DNA of 64,000 bases, taken from NCBI GenBank assembly GCA_023052935.1, contig JAJSOM010000026.1, positions 1 to 64,000 on the forward strand, given 5' to 3'. Each line of letters begins with the position of its first letter. Position 1 is the first letter of the stretch. This document shows positions 18,672 to 30,537 of the stretch, piece after piece. The stretch is from Piezodorus guildinii. Taxonomy: Eukaryota; Arthropoda; Insecta; Hemiptera; Pentatomidae. Below the pieces are notes generated by a model that had not been told where the DNA came from, did no database searches, and saw only the letters and a program-made list of their open reading frames with translations. The translations under genes were made by a program, and so were the position numbers.

Positions 18672-21421
18672 GTGAGTTGAAACTTTATTAATATTAATTT
18701 TTTTTCATACAAATCCTATTTTACATCGTTCGTTCCACAAAGGCGTGCTACAAGATGATAGTGACAAATTCACTATCATGATTCTACTATCAACAATTTT
18801 TTTAAGAAATAGACCGCCTTCTGTTTTTGACAGCGTTTTCGATTTAATCGGACATGCTAACTAATAACTATCGTTTTTCAAAACTTAACGTGTTTCTAGA
18901 TTCAAAAGGCGTGTAATGCCAATATTTGTATGATGTAACTTTGCAATAATGTTGTTTTGTTTTTTTTAAACAATAATTGAAAATTTAATGATAATAAAAT
19001 ATGTTATTTTTTGACGTTATAAAATACGGTGCACACAACACACGATTTTCACTTACGTCCATTATTCACATAAAATTAAGAATTTTTAAACACTTATAGA
19101 TTAAATAGATAAAATCACTTAATCAGTGAGTTTCGATTGAAACATGTGTTTTATTAAATAATCGACTATATTGATATTTACTACATTCAGTTAGTTTTGT
19201 CGGCTTTTCATCCCTCATCATCAACTTTTACTACATCAATTTTGTGTATAAGATAATTAACATATTATCTTGTTAATATTGATAATACATGGGCACGTAT
19301 GTAATTTACACAAATATGTAACTTAAACAGAAATAGTAAAAATATATATATTTTTTTTAACTTTTTGAACCGAATTTCACTGTTAAAAATGTAATGTAGA
19401 GTTATGAAAAATGAATAAAACTAAGTGATTGTTTCAGATAATAATTTCTAAAGTTAAATTGTTTGGTCTGAAACACATGTTCCAATTTAATTCTCTAACT
19501 TTTTTAAATTTCAAATTGATAGTTTAAGTTAGAGATTAAAGTTAAATTAGAGGTTAAATTCTTAATTTGAGTTTAACAACTGTGATAAGTGAAGTAGCTG
19601 TTTATTAATGTAGCACTATTTATTAATCATTTTTAAAAAGATAATTTTTAAATTTTTAAATCGCTAATTACTTATGGACATTAAATATGTATACATAATT
19701 TATTTTATATTCAATGTCTTGATTTAATTAATCAAATTATTTTCACTTTATTCCGTTCATTTTTATATTTATCCATTCATAAATAATAATCATTTTTCAT
19801 ACTGATATTGTTTTTTAATTCATTACATTCAGTTACTTATATATGAAATATATAGTAAGAAAATGTATTGTGATCATGAAAATTTTGCAATTCGAGTTTA
19901 AGCCAAAAATACACAAGAGTCAAAATGAACAAGCCCTAAAAAAAGTCTGAGTTTGTGTGGTTAGTCAAGCTCAAAAATTATAAGTTGTATGGATTTAATA
20001 TTTTTGAGGACCATATGCCTGGGATGTTGCAGGAACTTTTTCAACTAAATCGACAAACCAGAAGAGCCACTTTATATCATGCATTTTACACCTAACATTT
20101 AACTTTTAAATCAACAGTTCTTAAATTCATTTAATATTTATGTTCAGTGTTTATTTTTCATCCTTATGTCTTATTTTATTTAACTAAATTGTTTTTTATT
20201 CAATTCCATTCATATTTACATTTTATTCCTTCATAAATGTTGTTTATTTTTCATTCTTATGTCTTGTTTCATATTATGTTGTTTTGTTTTTTTAATCGAG
20301 TCATTTTAATTTCAAATTAATAGAACATTTAGTGCTAAGGTTCAAGAACATATCTTTGAATGTTACATAGTGGGATCTGTTAAAAATTACTCCTTTATAC
20401 AAAATTACCCTTTGTTACAGTAATAGAATTTTGTATTATTTTATTTATAGTTTAATTAACTTTCGATTGAAATTAACTCATTCTACAATAACTGGCAATA
20501 ATGGTAAAACATTAACAATGGCATCTAAAATTATCTAAAGCTGCATCTATGGGCAAATTTGTATCTATTTTTCACTTTGAAATAACAAACAAATAAACTG
20601 AACCAATTTTAAGCTATATTTTTTTTTAAAGTGCACTTTTTGTCAAGATGAACTTCCAATGCCAAAGCGATTAATTCTAAATCGGGGTCACCTGTAGCAT
20701 ATTGGCTAATGTAACAGCCTTCCATGCCCATAGTTTTATTTTATTAAATTGTTTGATTGTCTGAGGGTTCAGTAATAAATTAATATTGATTTCCAAAAGT
20801 TGCTATATCAACTTTAAATTTTTTAAAGACATCCTAAAATTCTGTCATTTATTTATTTTTAGACCAATTTACTTGATCAAGGTTTTATTAAAATCTAAAG
20901 TTGATTTTTTGCTGTGGTAATAACTTAATTTTCTAAATGATTACAATTTCCTCATGCCTTTTTAACAACTATGGTGCAGTGACTAGCATAACAGCCAAGG
21001 TCAAGGGTTCAAACCCGCAGGTGGCCACAAAATTTTTTAATAGGGGTAAAAAATCCTTAGTTATACCGTCCTTTGGATGAGACGTAAGAAGGTGGTCCTG
21101 AGCCTTTGTTATCATATACTCCTCAAAGATCCCTATCCTAATCAAACCTAGATAGGCAAAATTTAGGACTCTGTAGCACCTTCCGGTTAGCCTCTGTAGC
21201 ATTAAGGATCGTTAAATAAATAAACAACAAAAAACTCTAAATTGGTGAAACAGTGCTTTTTAGACATAAATGAGACCACATTCAAATTGCGCCTGTGCGA
21301 AGCAGAGGTTTTCTTACTATACAAGTATTCTTTAAGAATGTTCTTAATTTAATTAGTAAATAATTTTCTTAAAATCTCTAAATTAATTTATTTTTTCTTG
21401 TTTTTTTTTTTTTTTTTTCAG
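18672..21421 (+). other. Intron between exon 1 and terminal exon E
   Basis: A GTGAGT donor and a long T-tract acceptor ending in CAG border this 2.75-kb AT-rich intron. It holds a complete SINE (20971-21230). The rest has no supported gene. The same intron is seen at 47245-50000 and, inverted, at 62761-59978. Confidence 0.6.
20971..21230 (+). mobile_element. Complete tRNA-derived SINE (unit 1)
   Basis: A-box-like tggtgcagtgactagca and B-box agggttcaaaccc form the tRNA-like head. The body contains ttataccgtcctttggatga and the tail is gttaaataaataaacaac. Copies lie at 49550-49805 and inverted at 60430-60175. The minus-strand open frame across it is spurious. Confidence 0.72.
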
Positions 21422-21706
21422 GAAGGAAATACAGATCAAAATAAAGAATTTATTCTGAGACAGGAATATGGAAGAGTATTTCAAGAATATATAAAGACTC
21501 AGTGGATAGGTGCAAGACCTCGGCTTGTCATTAGACTAGCTGAAACCATCTCATATTACACCGATTCAACTATTGCTGATCTTGTAAAATTGATGTTATT
21601 AAGTCCTGTCCGAAAAAAAAAAAAAAGGAATAAGTTATTTTATATTGTTATCACTAAATTTATTTGTTGTATAATATTTTTATATATTTTTTTACTTGTG
21701 TTATAA
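21422..21706 (+). CDS. Terminal coding exon, copy E (unit 1), paired with exon 1
   Basis: The acceptor is a run of about 18 T ending in CAG (21421). The exon encodes EGNTDQNKEF, QEYGRVFQEYIKTQWIGARP, ISYYTDSTIADLVKLML, then LSPVRKKKKRNKLF. In this copy the A tract (14 A) leaves the frame open for about 24 further residues, whereas copies H and K stop just after the lysines. One extra or missing A decides the C-terminus, so the true stop is unsure. AATAAA follows at 21720-21725. Joined to exon 1 the product is 163 residues. Function unknown. Confidence 0.6.
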   Translation, partial: EGNTDQNKEFILRQEYGRVFQEYIKTQWIGARPRLVIRLAETISYYTDSTIADLVKLMLLSPVRKKKKRNKLFYIVITKFICCIIFLYIFLLVL

Positions 21707-21726
21707 TTCATGGTTTCAAAATAAAT

Positions 21727-22244
21727 TTTGTACTTATTTTTAATCCAGTTTTCTTATTTTATTTCTTCCTTTCAATTAGTTATAATTGTTGATTTTCACA
21801 TTTATAAAAGTTTTAAGTAGTCCTAAGGTTCAGTTATAAATTATTATTTTATGAGAGAAAGAGGAGACCGGCTTTGACCCCATCTCTATTCCCTGGCTGA
21901 GAAGTGATCTCTGGTAGGGATAACTTACAAAGTGATAATTGATCAGTTATTGAGCGAGATGAAAGATTATTAAATTACTAAAATGACTATTAAAATATAG
22001 GAGTTGTTAATAGAAGGGTTGTGTGTATTTTTTAATGCAACATTATAAAAAAATTTGTTGTCTAAGAACTTGAAAAATAATGTCAGGGGCGGATAACCCT
22101 TATCACTTAGGGTATATTTTTTAAATTTATAATGTTTCACATTATTTCATACTGCATTATATAATTGTTGGGAAGAGGGACGACTGACGCGTTTGCTCGC
22201 AGCCTCAACCCGTTCGTTATTATGAGTCGCCGAATTATTCTGTC
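21727..22244. repeat. Spacer before the truncated LINE
   Basis: It contains gagagaaagaggagaccggc and following sequence also found at 1390-1600, then a unit-specific stretch ending in gagtcgccgaattattctgt. It is repeated at 50300-50825 and inverted at 59165-59700. No gene. Confidence 0.55.
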
Positions 22245-23692
22245 GATATCACATTGGTAGCAACTGACCCTAAAACATTACAGCTAATGATAAATGATAT
22301 GGAAAAATATTGCCAAATGTGGAATTTAGAGATCAATTTAAATAAGTCTAAAATATTAATTTTCAGAAGTGGAGGAGGTAAACGTGGGCGAAATGAAAAA
22401 TGGTTTTTCAATAACCAAGCAATAGAGGTAGTAAATGAATATAAATACCTGGGTATTATCCTTACACCCACACTATCCTTAAAAAAACAGCTACAGCAGA
22501 CGTTATCAAAAGCAAAAATGGCATTCAACTCCATATGGAAAAATTTCCTATTTAACAACAGTATACCCTATAAATCAAAACTTGAAGTATTTAATGCCGT
22601 TTTTAAATCATTCATAGGATATGGAGCTCAGGCATGGGGAAGTAAGGAATATATAGAAACGGAAAAACTTTTATATTATTTTATTAAAAAATGATTTAGC
22701 CTCCCACAAGCCACACCGTCATACCTGCTGCACATCGAAACAAAAATAGTCCCAATGTTCGTGAAAACTTTAAAAATTCAAAACAACTACATTTTAAAAG
22801 TTAAAAATCTACCAAATAATAGACTGCCACATTTTATAAATGAGGAAGTCATCAAACAAAATATTTTCTGGATTAATGATGTAAGAGAACTGGCCGAAAA
22901 AAATAATATTTCAATAGACATTCAACCTGAAAACAAATATAACTGGGCTCTAATCTTACAGCAATTTAGACAATCACTGACAGCTATTTATAGATCAAAA
23001 TTTTTACAAAGGGCTATAGTCTCAGAGAAAATGTTTGTATATAAAAACTTAGATCATGATAATGGGACACAATATTTGTTTGATACCAAATTAAGTTTTA
23101 ATGGGGCGAAATGGATATTTAAAGTTAGATGTGAATTGGTATACCTCAACTATAATAGATTTTGGTCAAATAACAATGTGATGTGTTCGCTTTGTAATAG
23201 AAAAGAAGTAGAAAATACCTTTCATTTCCTCGCCACATGTCCCATTTTATCTGAAATTAGAATAAGCTGTTTCGGAAAGAATTATTTAAACACCGATGAA
23301 GTAATAAACTATCTTAATGGACAGAACTGGATGGCTGTGTATAAATATTGTAAAATAGCATGGCCCTACAGATATAAACTTATAAAAGAGTTTAACTATA
23401 TTTAACAATTGTAATATATTTATATATGTAATTGTTTATTATTATTGTTATTGTTTTGTTGTTTTGAGCCTGATAATGATATAGTTGAATCAGTGAGTGA
23501 GATTATTTTAGTGTTATTGTGTAGTGTATCATATATGAATATAGTTACTGTTATATAAATTATAAAATTAAGCAGGTCGGCTCCGGACTAGACGGTCTAA
23601 AAGACCATAGTTCTATTAATATTTTTTTACATGTTATATTTTTGTTGTAATATGCTGAAAAAAAAAATAAAAAAACATTATCTATCTATCTA
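22245..23692 (+). mobile_element. 5'-truncated non-LTR retrotransposon with target-site duplication (unit 1)
   Basis: The element starts inside the reverse-transcriptase catalytic box (reading D-I-T-L-V-A at the left edge) and ends with an A-rich stretch and a (TATC)n tail. TATTCTGTCGA flanks it on both sides (about 22235-22245 and 23691-23701), an 11-bp target-site duplication. Truncation at the 5' end is normal for target-primed reverse transcription. Copies at 50815-52270 and 57710-59165 (inverted) share the same ends, so they arose by segmental duplication, not by separate insertion. Confidence 0.82.
22254..23405 (+). pseudogene. LINE reverse-transcriptase C-terminal region, nonsense mutation (unit 1)
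   Basis: The frame runs from VATDPKTLQLMINDMEKYC through YKYLGIILTPTLSLKKQL to a C-terminal C-x2-C-x9-H-x4-C knuckle (CSLCNRKEVENTFHFLATC) and the end KEFNYI. A TTA-to-TGA change at 22692-22694 stops it. The frame resumes unchanged and is intact in the inverted copy (59144-57993). It contains the thumb and C-terminal region only, with no complete RT, so it has no enzymatic role. Confidence 0.8.
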
Positions 23693-23701
23693 TTCTGTCG
23701 A

Positions 23702-24340
23702 CCAGTGTAACCTTGTTGAGGGTAAGTAAATGAAATAATAAAAGAGAGAACATGGATAAGCTTATATTAATTAAAATAAAACAAAATACTGTTTATAATA
23801 TGCAAGGTGGTGATTCTTTCTATCCCTGATGACTTCCTTCCCCTCTCGTCTGTGATGTTCCTTCTTTCCTTTAGCGACTCCTACCCCTTGCGACAATTTT
23901 CTACTATTTTCTGTGATTTTCCTCGATTCCTTTTGATTTTCCTCGATGAAGTGCGATTTGAGAACAATAAGACACATCTGCGACCACCAACTTAATTAAA
24001 CACCGCCTATACTGGCGTGTGGCTCCATTAACTCCCTCTTTCACAATCCCAGAATGCCCTCTGCCCAGTGGTCACTTAACAGCTGTTTCAAATTGAATAA
24101 AACAATTGAGTGTAGCGCTTGCACATAATAAATCACAAAATAAAACAAATAAAATTACAAATGGAGAAATATAAACATAAAACTATTTCAATTCTTAACA
24201 AAAGATAATGAACCAAAAGAACGTTAAATCTATAAAACGTCATTAATCCATTCGGAAACCCAAGAGAGATGAGGATGGTTTCGCCAGTAAAAATGAGAGG
24301 AAACAGATTTATGATGTATTTATGAGGAAACAGAATGTTC
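23702..24340. other. Unit-specific spacer between LINE and terminal exon F
   Basis: AT-rich, with C-rich patches (gacttccttcccctctcgtc). Small open frames on both strands at 23771-23995 overlap each other and show no family features. No supported gene. The end (about 24330) joins abruptly to the intron flank of exon F. Confidence 0.5.
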
Positions 24341-24409
24341 TTAATTTAATTAGTACATAATTTTCTTAAAATCTCTAAATTAATTTATATTTGCTTGTTT
24401 CTTTCTCAG

Positions 24410-24605
24410 GAAGGAAACACTGATGAAAATAAAGAATTTATTCACAGACAGGAATATGGAAGAGTTTTTCAAGAATACATAAAGTCTCAGTGGATAGGTG
24501 CAAGACTTCGACTTGTTATTAGACTAGCTGAAACCATACCATTTTACACTGATTCAACAATTGCGATCTTGTGAAATTGATGTTAAAAAGTCCTGTCAAA
24601 GTTTA
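24410..24605 (+). pseudogene. Terminal exon copy F, one-base deletion
   Basis: Acceptor TTTCTTTCTCAG and the coding sequence of the IPFYTD subfamily are present, but one base is missing near 24565 (attgcgatcttg against attgctgatcttg), which shifts the frame before the C-terminus. It also has an Arg-Leu for Arg-Pro change (gcaagacttcgac). It could be a pseudo-exon or a sequencing indel. Confidence 0.6.
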
Positions 24606-24757
24606 AAAACAGTAATAAGTTATTTTATATTGTTATGACTAGCATAACAGCCTTATACACCCAAGGTGCCAACAGAATTTTTTAATAGGAGTGAGTTATA
24701 CCGTCCTTCGGATGTGTATAACTGTAAAGCTGTAATATAGCTGTATATTATATTAAA

Positions 24758-24921
24758 GCGTGCTTTAAACATCGCTCTCTTAGACTTATCTGTAGTAGAA
24801 ATAAAACCTAGTTCACTAGTATTTTTAATGTTCTCATAAAGATCTTTCAATTCGTCCACTAAATTTCTAATTCAAGTTCATCGCTTTCGGAATCAGAACA
24901 ATTATCAGTTTTGGGCGGCAT
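24758..24921 (-). mobile_element. Gag-like N-terminal fragment (unit 2)
   Basis: The same fragment as at 11041-11205 with one A missing near 24861, which breaks the frame. A second partial copy lies at about 25075-25147. Confidence 0.42.
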
Positions 24922-25147
24922 AGTAGATTACAATTAAATTTTCAATAAAATACTAAACTTATTATCAAAGAAAAATAGTCCCAATCAAAATAACCTACTG
25001 AAAATAAATTATAATTTAACAGCTGATTGATAAGGCGTAGTAATTAATCAAAGCGGCCAACAAAATATTAAGAAAAGATCTTTCAATTCGTCCACTAAAA
25101 TTTCTAATTTACGTTCATCGCTTTCGGAATCAGAACAATTATCAGTT

Positions 25148-26650
25148 ATTGGTTATTGTTATTATTATTATTGGTTAAAATGTTATCTTATACACAAAGT
25201 TGTATAAGATAATGAAAGATATCAGAAGCGGGTAAAACTAAGTGATTGTTGTAGATAATAACTTCTTAGTTAGACTGTTTAGTCTGACTCACTTTTTTTT
25301 TTCTACTCTAACTTTATTAAAACTCTGCAAATTATTACATAATGGTTTATTATTTCCAAATAACAATATTGGTGTATAACTGTTCATAAGGCTGTTGATA
25401 GGCAATTAAGTAATATGAAAAGCACTAATTCAAAGCATCATATCATAACACTACCACTGATTTCAAAACGCAATATCTGAGCTAGTTGTAAACCAAATTC
25501 AATGATTCTTTTTTCATTTGGTCCAAAATTTTTTTCGGGTAATAGCACTGGGATCTCCTGGAACCCTGATTTGCTATCCACCTGTGAACGGCAAAGTTTA
25601 GTTCTCTACTTCTCTACTTTTCTCTATCGTCAAAAATAACTGAGTTATGAATGTATTTATGTGAAAAATTTCTATTTTTTTTTCTCTTTTATATAATTAT
25701 TCGCTTTTTTTTTTTTTTTTTTTTGGTTAAAAAACACTAATACATTTTTTTCTATCTTCAAATATAACTGAGTTATTGAATAAAATACTTTTAATCGTCC
25801 GCCATTTTAAAACTAACCAGCTGATATCAACGTCTAGGTGTTAGGATCATCGTTGAATGGACTAATATTTTTGTGGCGTATTTAAAAAAAAAATCGTTCC
25901 AGTAGTTTCGGAGAAATGCCGTGGACGGCGGACAAACGGATTTTTTTTTTTATTCGTTATTGGGATTCTACGTATCTTGAAACGTAAGCTCTCAAATTTT
26001 GAGCAGATGTAATTTTTTTTTTGGTCGATTACAAAGGTTGATTATTGAAAATAATAGAAAAAACTTGTTAAATTGGTTTAAACAACGTAGTAAGTGAATG
26101 TCTTGTATTGGAGGCAACATATTTTTTTTTACTTTGACTTTATTCAAACCTTTCAAAATAAATAGTATCCACAGGATAAAAAACGCGAGACGCCATGTTA
26201 CGCCGCCGTTTTGGTCCAGCTCTTCCTCCATTTTCAATTCCTCTCCCTTCTAATCTAATATCAGATCGTATATTGATTTAGTAATCTCTAATGAGATTCA
26301 TGTTTGTTTTTTTTTGTTTTTTATAATTGATCCACTATGTTTTAGTATCTATCTAGTTAAATATTTTTTTACTTTCACTTACCTATATATGTAGTATATA
26401 CAGTAAGGAAAATATAGCGATCGTGAAAATTATCGAATTACAGTTTTCAGCAGAAATAAACGTTTTAGGACCCCTTGAGTACAAATAACCAAGTCCCGCG
26501 AAAAGTTCTATGTTGTGTGTGTGTGTGTGTGTGTGGTAAGTCTAGGACGAAAACTAAAAGTCGTACGGAACTGAAATTTCATATTGAAGACAATATACTC
26601 CCGATTTATTACACCAACAAGCGGCTGACCGAAACTGCTACTTTACACTA
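25148..26650. other. AT-rich unit spacer (unit 2)
   Basis: The counterpart of 11433-13845 without the 0.9-kb segment that holds the SINE and most minisatellite copies. It includes the dispersed-repeat motif near 25925 and a GT microsatellite near 26512-26535. No gene. Confidence 0.55.
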
Positions 26651-26940
26651 TGCATTTTGCACCTTCCAAAAATGCATTCGCTACATCCATGTAAAATTTA
26701 ATAGGCATTAATATCAGGTAGGTTTCATTTCGATTGAAATATCTTGCAGGGCTCAAATACCGAAAAAAAAGAAAGAAGAAATATCTATTCTGAAGTACCT
26801 TTAATTTCTTAGATTCCAAAAAATTAACCATATCATCTTAGTAGCATTGATAAGGAACGGCTAAATATACAAGTTGAACGAATTTGATGATCAACTTAGA
26901 GAGGGAAAGGAGGGAAAGTATTTTTTAGGTAAATGACGTG
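26651..26940. other. Left part of the 4.4-kb block, no gene seen
   Basis: It begins after atgcattttgca with ccttccaaaaatgcattcgc and leads into the mariner derivative. No coding signal. Confidence 0.4.
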
Positions 26941-27616
26941 GCATGTTTTTTAGGTAAGTACCGTTTTGGAATTAAAAAAAGACGTGCAAAGATATCGCAA
27001 TAATTTTATTTTTACATGAAAGCCTCTACCTTAATCTACTTTTCTACATAATTTCAATAAATTTTTAGGCACTTCACTTAACGCGGCACCAGCTTTTGAA
27101 TACCCTCCTCAAAATGTTCTGCCGCCTGAATTGTTAAACGACGTTGACGAAACGTGGGTGGCCTACGTCACACCAGAATCAAAACAACAATCCGTGGAAT
27201 GGCGACATTCATCATCACCCAAAAGAGTGAAGTTTAAGCAAACAATTTCTCCTCGGAAAATCATGTGCGCAGGTTTTTGGACAGAAAAGGAGTATTGCTA
27301 GTGGATTTTCTGCCTCATAATGGACAATCAATGCTACCATTTGTTCCTGCATTTGAAGAAACTCCTGTGTGGTCGGCGTCTTCAAAATGAAAACGAAGTC
27401 AAAACATTTGTAATGCAGTGATTAACAAGTCAGGCGGCAGAATGTTTTGAGGAGGGTATTCAAAAACTGGTGCCGTAAATGACAAGTGCCTCAAAATTGA
27501 TGGAAATTATGTAGAAAAGTAGATTAAGGTACAGGCTTTCATGTAAAAATAAAATTATTGCGATATCTTTGCACGTCTTTTTTTTATTCCAAAACGGTAC
27601 TTACTTAAAAAAACAT
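26941..27616 (+). mobile_element. Mariner-derived foldback element (unit 2)
   Basis: Inverted arms of about 190 bp (26941-27133 and 27428-27615) flank a transposase remnant. The right arm encodes the transposase C-terminus, ending in KIDGNYVEK-stop in mixed frames, and the left arm is its reverse complement. The middle keeps DETWVAYVTPESKQQSVEWR, the first-Asp region of a mariner transposase, but a one-base loss near 27277 breaks the frame. The later catalytic residues are absent, so it can move only in trans, if at all. Confidence 0.75.
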
Positions 27617-27840
27617 GCCTCGTATTTTTTCCCTTAAAAAGTAATATCGATGTATAATATACCATTGGAAAGGTATAGACTTTAGAAAAAAATGTCATCA
27701 TATTTAATATGTTATATTAAAGTTGTAGTAGGTAATGAAAAGTGACGAATTAAGTGATTAATGCTTCCTCACAGCTATACAGTTTTAATATCAGTCCCAC
27801 CAAAAGACCAAGGTCTTCTTCTTCTTTCTCTTCCTCTTCG
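27617..27840. other. Spacer in the 4.4-kb block
   Basis: AT-rich with a cttcttcttctttctcttcc tract. No gene. Confidence 0.4.
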
Positions 27841-27845
27841 AGCCA

Positions 27846-29118
27846 TTATTGGCGTAGAGGGGCCTCGATCCAGCGCTGCCAGTTATCCCGGTCTCCGCTG
27901 AGTCGTTTCATTTCTACAAGGGTTTTGTCCCTGTTAATCCCAATCCTCTGGACCATATCCTGATAGAAAATTCTAGGTCGGCCACGTGGTCTTCTTCCTG
28001 TAGGTCTGGCTTCCAGTGTCCTTCTGGGTTCCCTCATTTCGTCCATGCGGCAGACATGACCAAACCATTTTAATTGCCTGTTTTCCATTAGCGTCTTTAA
28101 TGGTGGTACCTCGAGTTGCTCTCTGATTCTATTGTTCCGGACACAATCTCGCCTTGTCTTTCCCGCTGCCTACGTAAAAATTTCATCTCAGCAGCAGTGA
28201 TTCGGCTGATATGTTTGTCGAGCATCACCCAACTCTCTCCTCCATATCTAAAAGCACTGGTAGGTAAATGGCTTTATAGATGTGCATCTTAACATCTCGC
28301 CCTACTTCACGGTGTCCTATTATACTATTGTTGATCTGGTAGTACACCTGGTTCGCTTTATTGATCCTATTTCCTATCTCTTGATCAATTCTGCCAGACC
28401 TGTCTACAATGGTTCCCAGGTAGTTGAATTCATTTACCACTTCTAGGATCTTCCCATTGCATACCATTTCAACATTTTCTTCTTCATTCCGTGAGAGAAC
28501 CAGAATCTTACTTTTGGAGTCGTTGATGGACATTCCCTTACGCAATAGTTCTGCCTCCCATTCCACCAGAGCTTGTTGCAGCTTTTCTTTTGTGTCCGCT
28601 AATAGAACAATGTCATCGGCATATAGGAGGCATTTCACCAGAACTGTCTTCATCTTCCATTTTCCTATTTTAGTCCATGCCGTTCTTCGCTTGCAGACTT
28701 TATGGATCTCGTCCATCAGAATCAAGAATAGGAGAGGGCTAAGACTGTCCCCCTGTCTGACTCCTCTATCAAGATTCTACCATTGATTCTGACGACTCCC
28801 TTTGCATTTCTGTATGTTTATTGGATTGCCTGCATTAATTCTGATGGTACATTCTTTGCAGCAAGAGCATTCCATATTTCATATCTAGGCACAGAATCGA
28901 ACGCAGCTTTGAGATCCAGGAAAGCCTCATAGATACTTTCATTTCTGTCCCAAACCTTTCAGAAATGTTTCTAAGCACAAAAATATGGTCTTCCCGGGCG
29001 GAAGCCCGCCTGATCCTCTTCGAGTTGATTTTCCACAATACTTCTCAATCTTCTCTCAAGGATAGAGGTGTACATTTTATAGGCTACGGACAGCAAGCTA
29101 ATTGGTCTATAATTCACG
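27846..29118 (-). pseudogene. RTE-like reverse-transcriptase fragment, 5' truncated (unit 2)
   Basis: On the minus strand it starts at NYRPISLLSVAYKMYTSILE, continues through a shifted FDSVPRYEIWNAL region, then an open stretch with the catalytic CLLYADDIVLLAD, FNYLGTIVDRSG, and after a further frameshift near 28200 the C-terminal RQLKWFGHVCRMDEM and GRRPRGRPRIFYQDM. It is a different family from the RTE-like element at 9-10.6 kb. Several frameshifts make it inactive. The equivalent copy lies at 39189-40461. Confidence 0.82.
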
Positions 29119-29216
29119 CATACGGTCCGTGTGTGTACCAAGGTCTGTGTGTCGTAAATCTAGTACGAAGAGGAAAGGTCGTACGAAACTGAAATTTCAT
29201 ATTTAAGATCAGTTTT
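29119..29216. repeat. Diverged copy of the GT-rich unit motif
   Basis: The stretch ggtctgtgtgtcgtaaatct to aactgaaatttcatatt resembles 26520-26590, so the RTE-like fragment sits next to a second, older copy of the same unit sequence. Confidence 0.4.
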
Positions 29217-29440
29217 TGGCACGTACCAGGTAGAGAAAAACTCCACTCAGACTCTAATCCAGTTGCAATCCTTGCTTCCTCTTCAATTCCTGATAATACA
29301 CGAATAAACTTTGGTATTCACGATGCCAATGGGTATTTTCTCTTCACGTATTTTTCATCTATATTATCTCACAGCTAATTTTCTTGATGTATTAACTAAT
29401 ACAGTTCTAAATCCCAATAAATAAAAAAATGAAGCACCTT
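29217..29440 (+). mobile_element. Diverged Jockey-like 3' fragment
   Basis: It resembles the end of the better-preserved fragment at 29806-30214 (aaaaactccactcagactct, ccttgcttcctcttcaattc, tgccaatgggtattttctct). Too decayed to read as protein. Confidence 0.45.
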
Positions 29441-29805
29441 CAATTTTATAATTAAACCCTGATCACTTATTACGATTGGTAGAAAACAGCTTAATATAAA
29501 ATTTGTACGAATTTAATAAACAACTAAAGGATATAAGAGCAAAATATTTTTTAATATCAATTTTTGGCTTTTGAAAATGAGAGCTGCAACATAGATGTAT
29601 AATATACTGTTGGAAATTGAAAGGTTTTAGACAAAATATTATAATTATAATTGTAAAAGCTAATTGAGAGTGATGAAAAGTCGATAAAACTAACTGATTT
29701 TCGTTGATAATAATATACCTAATAGATTAATTAATAAAACGTATATTTTAATTGTAACTTAATGCAATCTGTTCTTTAACAATTTCCATCTTTAAATCTT
29801 ACTCG

Positions 29806-30425
29806 CCGTTTTAGGCTACTTCAACACTTACTAGACAAACGGTCAAACCTTCCTCTTAACCACAAAATGCTCATCTACATGACTATTATAAGACCAATCT
29901 GGACTTACGGGAGTAGAGCTTTGGGGCTCTACTAAACCATCAAATTCTTCCCGTCTTCAATCGATACAACCCAAAATCCTTCGTAAAATCCTCAACGCTC
30001 CTTACTTTGTCACGAATAAACTTATCCATAAAGACCTTAATGTTCCCTATGTTACTGATTTGGCCCGGACCAGGTATCAATCCTTTCATGACAAACTCCA
30101 TTCACACTCTAATCCATTAGTTTCAATCCTTGCATCCTCTTCAATTCATGATAATCCACGGAGGCGTCTGATAAGAAGATGGCCTCGAGACCTTCTTGTT
30201 CAGACTCACTACTAAAGAGTGCTGCCAATGGGCAGTTTCTCTTCATGTTTATAACTTTTTTTCAGTCAAATTCATAACTTTTTTTAATCAAAATCATAAT
30301 TTTTTTAGTCAATTTCATAATTTCTTGTACCCATTTTATACAGTTAATTTAATGAGGTTTTGCTACCAAGAACTTAACATTTTGAATAAATCATCTTGTT
30401 GTTCATCCATTTAACGTCATTTTAT
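29806..30425 (+). pseudogene. Jockey-like reverse-transcriptase 3' end and UTR (unit 2)
   Basis: Plus-strand codons read LLDKRSNLPLNHKMLIYMTI, IRPIWTYG, after a frameshift LWGSTKPSN, then RLQSIQPKILRKILNAPYFV, NKLIHKDLNVPYVTDLARTR and SLL-type terminal codons. This is the C-terminal region of Jockey-like ORF2 (pattern IRPxxxYGxxLWG ... NAPxxVTN ... HxDLxxP). It is followed by a repeat-rich tail with cataattttttt motifs. No catalytic box remains. Confidence 0.75.
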
Positions 30426-30537
30426 GTTACTGTGTTTAATCCGACGGTGCAGCGGAAGTCTTAAGTTTTGCCTGTCCAGGTTTACTCAAGATATGGATCT
30501 TTTACGAGTTCCAGTTTTTAAATCATTTAAGAGTCAT

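Noticed and set aside
22235..22558. 107-codon minus-strand open frame (also 50815 and 58840)
   Set aside because: It is antisense to the LINE reverse-transcriptase frame and has no independent support.
23771..23995. Overlapping small open frames on both strands, repeated at 52347 and 57402-57626
   Set aside because: They overlap in opposite directions, one is disrupted by a single-base indel in unit 3, and neither shows a recognisable motif.
28424..28786. Plus-strand open frames across the RTE-like fragment (also 39767-40129)
   Set aside because: They are shadows of the minus-strand reverse-transcriptase codons, which carry the YADD motif.
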